Origin: a bacterium
Lineage (GTDB): Bacteria; Cyanobacteriota; Vampirovibrionia; Obscuribacterales; Obscuribacteraceae
NCBI GenBank assembly: GCA_018062085.1
Contig: JAGOSY010000014.1
Coordinates: 1 to 64,000 of the forward strand
Reading direction: 5' to 3'
DNA length: 64,000 nucleotides
Part shown: piece by piece, positions 27,301 to 34,850 of the stretch
Layout: each line of letters starts with the position of its first letter
Position numbering within the stretch: position 1 is the stretch's first letter
The notes under the pieces: generated by a model
What the model saw: the letters and a program-made list of their open reading frames with translations, nothing else
Told to the model about the DNA's origin: nothing
Databases searched by the model: none
Translations under genes and position numbers: made by a program

Positions 27301-27498
27301 ATATCGGTGATTGGTGGACTTGTAACCTCAACTGTGTTTACATTGATAGTGATTCCTGTGGTCTTCACCTACGTAGATGATTTTCAGAAATGGCTTAAGC
27401 GTCAGGTCGCCCGTTTTGGTGCTGTTTCTGATTCAGAAAATGCCGATACTTTGCGAACTCAAATTGAGAGTCAGTTTGTTGCATCTAATAATGACTAG
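24337..27498 (+). CDS. RND-family efflux permease (HAE1/AcrB-like)
   Basis: A 1053-residue proton-driven exporter of standard length with 12 transmembrane helices and two large periplasmic loops. The N-terminus NFNLSTWSIKNPVPVVVLF, the porter-domain segment GAAPAELETQVTRKIEDAI and the TM4 motif GILVDDAIVEIENI, with the paired Asp of the proton relay, are diagnostic. The second half repeats the pattern (LIGITMLMGLVTKNAILLVEY). Drug, dye or metabolite export is likely, but the substrate cannot be inferred. It forms an operon with the adaptor gene upstream and shares 8 bp with the next gene. Confidence 0.96.
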   Translation: MNFNLSTWSIKNPVPVVVLFLVLTLMGITSFIKLGIDESPNIDVPVVTVAVSQLGAAPAELETQVTRKIEDAIAGIGNIKHIASSVTDGASSTSIEFNLGTNTDRAVNDVRDAISKIRQDMPQGIEEPIIQRLDFVGGPFVTYTIDSKVLPPAELSWVVDNDVARALLSVPGVGQIQRAGGVDREIRVNLDPTRLEALGITADMVSTQIRQLNINLPGGRGQVGEGEQSIRLLGSALTVPQLAKTDIVLPSGKRARLDTLGKVEDSTSEVRQIALLNNQPVVAFSVVRSTGSNLVDVEKGVDAKIKELAENLPGSLNIVKLRSNGRYIKESYDASLESLVLGALLAVFVVWVFLKDWRATAITAIAIPLSVIPTFAVMQWAGFTLNSMSLLGLALVIGILVDDAIVEIENIVRHIHMGKPAYQASIEAAEEIGLAVIATTLTIVVVFVPVASMGGIPGQFFKQFGLTVTVAVLFSLLVARMITPMIAAYGMRSISVGGQEEQAVNQKFMKVYAPVLALAMKHRLITVICACLLFAASIVLFKSMPTSLMANVDRGEVLLNVEMPPGSDLEDTKAVSQKCTDIIAKHKEAVNVVAFIGTPTSAKRTSGGNQGDVTKATIYISLKPRTERSVNQQQFEEMVRAELDSVAGARLSFSRSGGMGGKPMRLVLTSSDANQLERVAEEIKDQMRSVKGLYDVSSSAGILRPEILVTPDFDKAARQGVSVQSIARTALIGTLGDSEANLAKFNLDDRQVNIRVELDPQYRNDLRIIEDMKVSANGGRLVPLSSVASVKFGSGPFQIDRFDRQRQVTLESGLDSSTTLGEAIKSVHALPAFKTMPKSISELPLGDAEIQRDIFGGFATAIGSAVLLIYAVLVVLFGGFLHPLTIMVSLPLSLCGALLGLVFFHQSIGLYALIGITMLMGLVTKNAILLVEYGLMSMKHGIEQRQAIMLAGETRMQPILMTTIAMIAGMMPIALGIGAGSEARAPMAISVIGGLVTSTVFTLIVIPVVFTYVDDFQKWLKRQVARFGAVSDSENADTLRTQIESQFVASNND

Positions 27499-28294
27499 TA
27501 ATCACAGGTGCAAGTGTAAGCAAAAGTACAAGTTTGCCATCATAATTGTGGCCGTGTTTATGGCCGTGTTTTTTTGCACTGACGTCTTGGCTGCCGGCAG
27601 AGAGATTAGTGCTGAATCTAGTCCTGAGTGTATTCCAGCGCCGATAAAAAATCCAGAGGGCAGCCGCAGTGGTTGGATAGTTCGCCAAAGGGGCTACCAG
27701 TGGGGCGGCTGTGTTTGGTATATCACCGATCAACAGATTAAGATGAGTGGTTCTATTCTATGCATGATTGTCAATCGTAAGACCAAAAAAATCACCCTTT
27801 ATTCTCTTAAGAGTAATCGCTACCGCACTTATGGTTTGGCCGATTGCGCCAAGCGCGTGGGCGTCTATCGTGCCAAGCAGCACTATGTATTTGGTGCTGT
27901 TAAAGTCGTTGGTAAAACTGAGTATCTTGGTCAGCCTGCAGTTAAACTGGTGCGTATTGGTCAGCGTGTCACTGACGAAAGAACTCGCCGTGATGTCGAA
28001 TTTCGCGATGACATTGTCGCTAGCTCCAAAATTCAGTTTGATCCTGAGATCAACAAAGTGCTTGAGTCTGTACTCTATTCTGTATATAGTCATGGCTTGC
28101 CATTAAAAATGGTTCGCTCTGGTTATATCAAAGGCCGAGAGAGACGATCTACTCAGAGTCTTACTATGACTGAAGTTAGTTTTGTTAAGGCCAGGCCTAT
28201 TCCCGATAGCGAATTTGCATTGCCCAAAGGCCTTAAGCCCTCGCAATCTGAAATGGATTTACTCTCGAGCGATATGGAAGCAGATCATATATAG
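27491..28294 (+). CDS. Secreted protein translationally coupled to the RND pump
   Basis: From ATG 27491 the product has 267 residues. This start overlaps the pump's TAG by 8 bp (ATGACTAG) and places a clean signal peptide at the N-terminus: a Lys-rich head, then FAIIIVAVFMAVFFCTDVLAAG. The mature domain is about 230 residues, basic and beta-rich, with segments such as TKKITLYSLKSNRYRTYG, VVGKTEYLGQPAVKLVRIG and MTEVSFVKARPIPDSEFALP. The layout recalls LolA/DUF4412-like one-layer beta folds, but I do not assign it. Its stop is 2 bp from the convergent kinase gene. Confidence 0.7.
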   Translation: MTSNHRCKCKQKYKFAIIIVAVFMAVFFCTDVLAAGREISAESSPECIPAPIKNPEGSRSGWIVRQRGYQWGGCVWYITDQQIKMSGSILCMIVNRKTKKITLYSLKSNRYRTYGLADCAKRVGVYRAKQHYVFGAVKVVGKTEYLGQPAVKLVRIGQRVTDERTRRDVEFRDDIVASSKIQFDPEINKVLESVLYSVYSHGLPLKMVRSGYIKGRERRSTQSLTMTEVSFVKARPIPDSEFALPKGLKPSQSEMDLLSSDMEADHI

Positions 28295-28296
28295 AT

Positions 28297-30519
28297 TTAT
28301 TTGTATTCGTGAAAATATTTGCTGATGCCGGCCTTCAGCGATGAGCCAATAGAAGCAAGCAAGCGGTCTGACTGTTTCTGCAAAATGGCTGTCTGTTGAT
28401 ACATTGTCACTACCGATTGATGGAAGAGTTTGTCTGTTGGTCTTTGTTTCAAGTCTTCAATGGCGTCTTCAAAATCGCTATTGGCTTTAGTGTAATCTTG
28501 CATGGCGAATTCGGCCAGTGATTTTTTGTAGCTAACTAAGCCGATATTGTAGAGGCGCTGGCGTTCATCAGATGAGCCTTTCCATGCTTCCTTCCCGTGG
28601 TCATAATATTTCACGGCAGCTTCGTTCATTTTTAATTGCATGAAGACATCGCCGAAGCGGCTTAAGCTTAGGGCCCGCAGCTCTTCTACTGATTGATCGC
28701 GATTGCTATTGCGGTTCGGCGGGAGCTCACGCCATAACTCAACTGCCTCGTAGAGTGAACTCCGTGCTTTGTCGTAGTCTCCTGTGCGGTAATAGCAATC
28801 GCCGATGGCACTTAATAGGGCGGCTTTCATGCGCTTGCCAGTGCTAGCATCTAGCTGACTTTTGAACACTTTTAACGTGTGACCGGCTTGGGTGATAGCG
28901 CGCGGGTAGTCTCCAGCATAGTAATAGCTGCGGAAGAGAGACAAGGCTATTTCTTGAGTTGTAAATGCATCGGGGCCGTTTTCATAGGCGCTAATTTCTT
29001 GGCAATACTGGTAGATTTCTGCGGCATCGCGGAAATGGCAAGCCCGGTAAGCTGAATCAGCTGCGCGGAGAATTTCTTGTAAGTCAGAGTTGGGGTCGTC
29101 TAATTCGTCACGGGGTGAAATTGCTGATCCTGTTTGTTTATGCTTAATTTTGCGAACTCTTGCCCGGGCTTTGTCGAGTAGATTGTCTGCCCCAACCGAG
29201 CTCGTATCGAAAACGGTTGGCGTTTCTTTTTTATCGGCAAATTGAATGTACCAATCTAGTGGTTGATTTTCTTTGCCTTGTTCTTGGCCGTAGGCATAGA
29301 GAAAAATGAGACTGGATGAGCAAAGTACAACTAAGCTTAGGGCAAGCAGGCTAATCACAGCAGAGACTTTGTCTCTTACGCTTAGCCGTTTGCGTTTGAG
29401 ACGATAGAGATTCCAGCCTGAACTAATGAAGCTGAGTGCGCCGCCTTGGCTAGCGGAAAAATCTTCTAGCTCACTTTTTAGCAGTCGCATACTGGCTTGG
29501 CGATCGCTTGGATCTTTTGCCAGTGCCTTGAAAATGATTGCCTCAAGAGCTTGGGGTACTTTGTTTTCAGGGCATACCAGTTTCATGCTGATGGGCATTT
29601 CATTCATGTGCCGGTAAAGAATTTCAAGCATATTGGCGCCGTTGATCGGTGGTTTTCCGGTCAGGGTCTCATACATCAAGCAACCCATAGAGTAGATGTC
29701 TGAGCGACCATCGAGTTTCTCTCCCTTGCATTGCTCGGGACTCATATAGAGAGGGCTGCCGAAGACGTCGCCAGTCTGGGTTAATGCTGCGGCGTCGGTG
29801 CCTTCATGGGGCATAAGTTTGGCAATGCCAAAGTCAACTATTTTTGCCTGCTCTGCACTTAAGTCAGGTGGGTCCTTGATTTCATCTTGAGTGTCTCTAA
29901 AGTCTCTATTTGCTTGGTTCTTTTTGCGATCGTTTTCTAGAATGATGATGTTACTTGGTTTTAGATCTCGATGGATTACGCCTTTGTTGTGGGCGTATGA
30001 CAGGGCGTCGCATATTTGAATGAAGAGCTTTATTGCCCGCCCCAGCTCTAGAGGACCAGAAGCTTTAATTATGTCTGCCAGCGACACACCGTCGAGAAAA
30101 TCCATGACAATGTATGGTCGATTGTCTTCGCTAATACCAAAGTCAAAGATTCGCACTACATTGGGATGGTCTATTTGACTAACCGCCTGGGCTTCCTGGC
30201 GAAAACGCTCCCGCGATTGTTCGCGACCAATCATGTGGGGATGCAGCATTTTTAAGGCGACTTCTTTATTCATCAGCATGTGGCGGGCCTTATAGACCAC
30301 ACTCATGCCACCTTCGCCAATTTTTGACAGTATTTGAAAATGTCCGGCTATGACTTTGCCAGTGAGATTTACCTCGAGAGCACCGATCGGCATTTCTTGA
30401 TTGCTGCTTTGTTCTTGCTCGGCTTTTTTTGCCGAGTTGAATCCGCCCTCTGGAGGGGCAAAGCTAAACATTTTCAGGTCAGGCTTTTTGAGGTTGTCGT
30501 CTTGGTCCTTGGGGGGCAT
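28297..30519 (-). CDS. Transmembrane Ser/Thr protein kinase with C-terminal TPR region
   Basis: A 740-residue protein. The Hanks-type kinase domain (about 60-340) has the P-loop KIGEGGMSVVYKA (68-73), Lys90, the catalytic loop HRDLKPSN (Asp185) and DFGIAKL (about 229). It also has GSPLYMSPEQCKG in the activation segment. An insertion of roughly 20 charged residues lies between the catalytic loop and DFG. A single transmembrane helix (about 388-412, VLCSSSLIFLYAYG) leads to an extracytoplasmic region of about 300 residues with TPR-like repeats, such as AAEIYQYCQEIS, GDCYYRTGDYDKARSSLYEAV and FAMQDYTKANSDFEDAI. Probably senses an envelope signal through the TPRs. Confidence 0.93.
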   Translation of the reverse strand: MPPKDQDDNLKKPDLKMFSFAPPEGGFNSAKKAEQEQSSNQEMPIGALEVNLTGKVIAGHFQILSKIGEGGMSVVYKARHMLMNKEVALKMLHPHMIGREQSRERFRQEAQAVSQIDHPNVVRIFDFGISEDNRPYIVMDFLDGVSLADIIKASGPLELGRAIKLFIQICDALSYAHNKGVIHRDLKPSNIIILENDRKKNQANRDFRDTQDEIKDPPDLSAEQAKIVDFGIAKLMPHEGTDAAALTQTGDVFGSPLYMSPEQCKGEKLDGRSDIYSMGCLMYETLTGKPPINGANMLEILYRHMNEMPISMKLVCPENKVPQALEAIIFKALAKDPSDRQASMRLLKSELEDFSASQGGALSFISSGWNLYRLKRKRLSVRDKVSAVISLLALSLVVLCSSSLIFLYAYGQEQGKENQPLDWYIQFADKKETPTVFDTSSVGADNLLDKARARVRKIKHKQTGSAISPRDELDDPNSDLQEILRAADSAYRACHFRDAAEIYQYCQEISAYENGPDAFTTQEIALSLFRSYYYAGDYPRAITQAGHTLKVFKSQLDASTGKRMKAALLSAIGDCYYRTGDYDKARSSLYEAVELWRELPPNRNSNRDQSVEELRALSLSRFGDVFMQLKMNEAAVKYYDHGKEAWKGSSDERQRLYNIGLVSYKKSLAEFAMQDYTKANSDFEDAIEDLKQRPTDKLFHQSVVTMYQQTAILQKQSDRLLASIGSSLKAGISKYFHEYK

Positions 30520-30643
30520 TTCGAACCTGTTAGTTAACGCAGTTGTTTGATCTTGGCAGCTGATTTTCTCTATGCTCTGATTCTAGGAAATGATCGTGGC
30601 ATACTTGTGTAAGTCTTGAACAATTAATCTTGCAGGCCTATTT

Positions 30644-31786
30644 ATGCTGGCAACCTGGTTCTATCGCAATGCTATTCGCCCCGGCCTATTTCTCTTAGAC
30701 CCTGAGGATGCTCATGACTTCGTTGCTAACTTATTGCCCGCTTCAGCCCCTATGGTCAGTATTGGTAAAGATGCTATTTTCAGTGATCGGGTGCAAGCGG
30801 CCTTGCCCCGACTGACTACTACTTTAGCCAAGAATGCTCTTTTAAACCCTGTGGGTGTGGCCGCAGGCTTGGATAAAAATGCCAAATTTGTTTCACTCTG
30901 GCCTTTGTTTGGTTTTGGCTTTGCTGAAATTGGCTCGGTCACAGCTGCTCCCTCTGAGGGGAATGAAAAACCGCGCTTGTTTCGTCTACCCCAAGACCAA
31001 GCCATTATTAATCGCATGGGCTTAAACGGAGATGGTGCGGAAAGCATTTCTCGACGATTAGACGTTATAAGTCGTGGTCAGAGCCTTGGCCCCATTGCTT
31101 TAAATATTGCCAAGAGTAATTTGCCTGACTTGCATGGGGATGCAGCTGTTGCTGATTTGCTTTCTACTTTTAGGTGCTTTCAAGCTAGTAATTTGGCTTA
31201 TGTAACTATCAATACCAGTTGTCCTAATACTCATGATGGTGCTCTTGCTGAAATATCTCAATTTAGAGAAATTCTCCAAGCTATTAATGCCGCGAACCAT
31301 CAGGCTTTTCCGCTATTTCTCAAGCTATCGCCAGATAGCACCGACGAATTCATCGCCATGATTTTAGCTTCAGTGAGGGAGCTAATTATCCCTATCGCAG
31401 GTTTCGTTTGTGGCAATACCACAGTCACTAGAAATAATCTCTCTACCCCCGCTGAGCGCTTGGCCAGTATCGGCAGAGGCGGGCTCAGTGGGCTTCCGCT
31501 TAAATCTCTTATGCTCGCTCAAGTGAAAAAACTAAACGAACTAAAAGACCCAGAGCAGCAAATTATTGCCTGTGGTGGCATTGCTTCTGCCGCCGATGTC
31601 GTTGCCGCGCTTGCTGCGGGTGCTTCGGCTGTGCAGCTCTACACTGCCATGGTCTATCATGGACCCTTTATTGTTATGGAAATTTTGGCAGACTTGGCTT
31701 TGGCTCTTGCCAAAGTAGACACGACTGTCCGTGAGCTGGTTGGTAACCAGAAGCTAGCAGAGCAAGTCGCTAGAAATCTGGTTTAG
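30644..31786 (+). CDS. pyrD: Dihydroorotate dehydrogenase, class-2-like, with Cys at the catalytic base position
   Basis: A 380-residue FMN enzyme of pyrimidine synthesis that oxidises dihydroorotate to orotate. The N-terminal helical extension (FYRNAIRPGLFLLDPEDAHD) and motifs GVAAGLDKNAK, EIGSVTAAPSEGNEKPRLFR and INRMGLNGDG are those of quinone-dependent class 2 enzymes at the membrane. The catalytic loop reads TINTSCPNTHDG, so Cys193 stands where class 2 normally has Ser and class 1 has Cys. GGLSGLPLKSL, ACGGIASAADV and VQLYTAMVYHGP form the FMN phosphate site. It converges with the AI-2E permease gene, overlapping it by 17 bp. Confidence 0.93.
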   Translation: MLATWFYRNAIRPGLFLLDPEDAHDFVANLLPASAPMVSIGKDAIFSDRVQAALPRLTTTLAKNALLNPVGVAAGLDKNAKFVSLWPLFGFGFAEIGSVTAAPSEGNEKPRLFRLPQDQAIINRMGLNGDGAESISRRLDVISRGQSLGPIALNIAKSNLPDLHGDAAVADLLSTFRCFQASNLAYVTINTSCPNTHDGALAEISQFREILQAINAANHQAFPLFLKLSPDSTDEFIAMILASVRELIIPIAGFVCGNTTVTRNNLSTPAERLASIGRGGLSGLPLKSLMLAQVKKLNELKDPEQQIIACGGIASAADVVAALAAGASAVQLYTAMVYHGPFIVMEILADLALALAKVDTTVRELVGNQKLAEQVARNLV

Positions 31787-32825
31787 CTTCTGGCTTAGCT
31801 TCTGATTTTGATTTAGTGTCATCCAATTTTTTCTTGTAGAATTCTTCTGCCAGAAACAGTGACACAGTTGCTACCGGCACCGCGATTAGTGCGCCACTGA
31901 TACCGAGCAGGCTGCCGCCAATGATCACGGCGAGCATGACTATTAGTGGATGAAGGTCGACTTGCTTGCCCAAGAGGTTAGGCACAATGAAGTTGCTCTC
32001 GCACCATTGTTCGATGACAAACAAAACGATTGTGGCAAGGCCCATCCACGGTGCTTGAACAAAGCTTATGATCACGGCAAACACCGATGTAATCATCGAG
32101 CCGACAAAGGGCACAAGATTGAGCAAGCCTGCTAACACCCCTAAAATCAAAGCTTTCTCATTGCCAATAAGGGCAAGGCCAATGCCAATGAAACTGCCAA
32201 CAGCAAGGCTTACGAGTAGCTGTCCACGCACATAGCCACCAAGTCTGTTTTCAATTGGTTTGATTAGCCCAGCCCAGCGTTGACGCTGAGGGGCCGGTAG
32301 CCAGCTTAGAAGTGAGTTGTTGATGTCTTTGGCGGCAACTACAAAATAAGCGGTGAGAAAGAGAATGAAGAGGCCATTGATCAGTACGCCGAATACTGAA
32401 CCCGTAACTTTTAAAAGTTTAGTTAAAGTCGACATGCTCAACTGTTTAACATCTTCGGCCGCAATTTGGGTATGGGTGAGGTCGGGGCCGCCCATGTCAT
32501 ATAGCGTGTGGGCTTTTTCTAGGAGCCAGGCGCCATAGCCTGGTACATTGTCGAACAAACTCAAGGCTTGCTCTTTCAGCATCGGTACTATGCCCGAACC
32601 TAAACCAGCATAAAGTGCTGCCACTGCTAAATATACGGCAGTAACTGTCAAGGCTCGCGGTATCCTTCGCTCTTCTAAGTACTCTGCCAGTGGCGCTAAG
32701 GCTGCCGCCAGAGTGAGAGAGGCAATAAAGCAAATGATTAGGGCCTCAAGTTGGATTGCCACATAGACTGCCGCCACGACGAGAAATATGTATAGTGTTA
32801 GCCGAGCGCTGCGGTCTTTAATCAT
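31770..32825 (-). CDS. AI-2E family (PerM-like) permease
   Basis: A 351-residue membrane protein with about 7-8 helices, of typical length for the family. Family signatures include the periplasmic region after the first helices, VRGQLLVSLAVGSFIGIGLALIG, the LAGLLNLVPFVGSMI stretch and the C-terminal NLLGKQVDLHPLIVMLAVIIGGSLLG. Members export small molecules or act as Na+/H+ antiporters; the name derives from the autoinducer-2 exporter TqsA, and AI-2 is not implied here. ATG 32825 shares 4 bp (ATGA) with the stop of the upstream GT-C-like gene, so both are co-translated. The tail is Lys/Glu/Ala-rich. Confidence 0.9.
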   Translation of the reverse strand: MIKDRSARLTLYIFLVVAAVYVAIQLEALIICFIASLTLAAALAPLAEYLEERRIPRALTVTAVYLAVAALYAGLGSGIVPMLKEQALSLFDNVPGYGAWLLEKAHTLYDMGGPDLTHTQIAAEDVKQLSMSTLTKLLKVTGSVFGVLINGLFILFLTAYFVVAAKDINNSLLSWLPAPQRQRWAGLIKPIENRLGGYVRGQLLVSLAVGSFIGIGLALIGNEKALILGVLAGLLNLVPFVGSMITSVFAVIISFVQAPWMGLATIVLFVIEQWCESNFIVPNLLGKQVDLHPLIVMLAVIIGGSLLGISGALIAVPVATVSLFLAEEFYKKKLDDTKSKSEAKPEAKPDF

Positions 32826-34819
32826 TGATTGCCTACCGATTTTAAACTGACAAACTCTACGCTAGAAATTGAAACGATTTCTCCTGCAGCCACAACTATA
32901 CCAATCTGTTGGCTTTCACCACTGAATAGATAATCATCCAGTTCTCGGAGGTCAAAGAAAATATCTGCTCCTACTCTTTTGCCGGCAAGCTTGGCTATCT
33001 TCGCTTCACCGGCATAATTGCGCACAGCCAGCTCAATCGAAGTGGCGCTGTTAGCACTCAATTTGACTTTTAGAATCCAGCGATCTGGTTGCAGAATCGG
33101 TTGCTCAATTTTGTCATTGAGCCATAGTATGATCTGCTGGTCGCCTGCCCACAGACGTGCGGAGCCATGCAGCAAGCTTATTAAGGGCGTATTTTTCTGA
33201 ACTAGCTGATCTGTTTCGCCAGTACTATCAATTAAATGCCATTGACTGCCTTCTATTAACTTGATAAAGAACTGCTTGCTGCTAGCCGACCAAGGTATGG
33301 TGCTCGCGGAAAATGGCTGGGCTGCAGCTGCCTTTGGCAATTCAGCCAGTAGTCCGTGTGCCTGCTGCCACTGGTAAATTTTGTTGTTCTCTTGAGCGGG
33401 CTGAATTTCTTTCATTACTTTGAGGCCAGCGGATAAATCGCGGTCGATAAAAGGTGGTGCCACAAACAGTTTGAGATTTTCGGCTGCATGAATCAAAGGT
33501 ACTCCTTGGTGACTCTTTGGCCAATTTGTTAGAGTAAGATTTTGATTGATTGTGGCTGCATTGATTAGCTGTCTGCGGAAATTTTCGACGATGAGGCTAC
33601 CTGCAACTGTAGGTTTTAAGTTAATTGCAAGCAAATAACTCCAAGAAAGATAGAGCAAGCTCATGGCCACAAGGCCGCAGGAGGTGAGAAGTTTTGCGTC
33701 TTTGTTGGCTGTGTTTCCGCTCTCGAGTGATAGTATGGCAATCAATATTGAAAATGGTGCCGCTGCTAGAAATAGGTGACTATCATGGGCGGTTAAGGGC
33801 AATATCGCAAAGCCGAGCCAGGCCGCTAAAATCAAGGCTGTTATGGTAGAGCTAGGTGGCGTTGGTAAGTTGGCTGTTGATTCTGTCTTGATTGTTTGAT
33901 TGAGTCTGAGCTTTGCTATTTGTGATTTTAGTAATAGCACTAGTACTGCGCAAATTAAGGGTGTCAATGCCAGTGGCACGATCTTTCCAACCGTTACTAC
34001 AGTTTCGTTCACTGGGAAAAACAGCAACAGTAATGTCTTTTTATCGACTGGCCCGAGATAAAGTGGATGGAAAATGAAACTGAGCGCGGCCAGGAGCCAG
34101 TACGTGCCACTGCAAGCGGTGGCATCCGCTAGTGCGTTTTGCCGTCGAGCGAATCGATTGCGACCGGGGTGGAAGGCCAGCAAGGTAATCACTAGGGGCA
34201 GCGAAAGTGACTGAGCGCTGATCAGAAGAGCTAGGGCGGCAGCTATTAGGGAGAGAGGGAAATATTGTTTTTCTTCGATTAGTCGGAAGCGCAGAAACAA
34301 GAAAACACTGAGCAGGTAGAACAAACTAGCAATTAGTTCGATTCGTCCTGAGACTATCGCTACTGATTGAGCGTGCAGCGGATAGACAGAAAAGAGCAGG
34401 CCTGCCCAGACGGCGCTTAGTGCCCCATTGCGGTTGCCGAGGCGACCAGTTAATTCTAAGGTAATCAAACCTACGACTATAGCGCAGCTGGCAGTCAGTA
34501 GAATATTGCTTACGTGAAAACCCAAAGTCTTTGTGTGATAGAGCGGGTAGTCAAGCAGTAGGACGCTGGTGGGATTGGCTAGAACTTGGTCAAACGAGCC
34601 GTGTAGTGTATCGGCAATCGCTTGAATATAAGTGAGATCTTGTCCAAGAAAAGTTACTAAAACTGTCTGAGCATAAGCCACTAGGCACGAGACACAGATG
34701 ATTAAGGCACCCACCAGCATTTGAGTCTTGGTTGATGAAAAGTCGACTCGAGCACGCTCTAGTTGGCGCTTGGAGCTTAGCACCTGGTCTGTCTTGTTTA
34801 TGTCTTGGGAGGTAGACAA
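32822..34819 (-). CDS. GT-C-like polytopic membrane protein, degenerate paralogue of the next gene
   Basis: A 665-residue protein with about 10-11 helices in the first 430 residues and a soluble tail. It is a paralogue of the 34851-37238 gene: both have LxFHxSNxL after the first loop and FSVYPLH followed by a Arg-x-(E/D) helix (SGRIELIASLFYLLSVFLFL). The other gene has the acidic pair FLADDFVHVDYL, but here the same place reads FLGQDLTYIQAI, so one of the two Asp is Gln. The start is TTG 34819 with AGGA about 8 bases upstream. It may have lost transferase activity or act as a partner subunit. Confidence 0.72.
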   Translation of the reverse strand: MSTSQDINKTDQVLSSKRQLERARVDFSSTKTQMLVGALIICVSCLVAYAQTVLVTFLGQDLTYIQAIADTLHGSFDQVLANPTSVLLLDYPLYHTKTLGFHVSNILLTASCAIVVGLITLELTGRLGNRNGALSAVWAGLLFSVYPLHAQSVAIVSGRIELIASLFYLLSVFLFLRFRLIEEKQYFPLSLIAAALALLISAQSLSLPLVITLLAFHPGRNRFARRQNALADATACSGTYWLLAALSFIFHPLYLGPVDKKTLLLLFFPVNETVVTVGKIVPLALTPLICAVLVLLLKSQIAKLRLNQTIKTESTANLPTPPSSTITALILAAWLGFAILPLTAHDSHLFLAAAPFSILIAILSLESGNTANKDAKLLTSCGLVAMSLLYLSWSYLLAINLKPTVAGSLIVENFRRQLINAATINQNLTLTNWPKSHQGVPLIHAAENLKLFVAPPFIDRDLSAGLKVMKEIQPAQENNKIYQWQQAHGLLAELPKAAAAQPFSASTIPWSASSKQFFIKLIEGSQWHLIDSTGETDQLVQKNTPLISLLHGSARLWAGDQQIILWLNDKIEQPILQPDRWILKVKLSANSATSIELAVRNYAGEAKIAKLAGKRVGADIFFDLRELDDYLFSGESQQIGIVVAAGEIVSISSVEFVSLKSVGNQ

Positions 34820-34850
34820 ACTTAATCCTACTCTTGTTTCTTTTGCAGTA

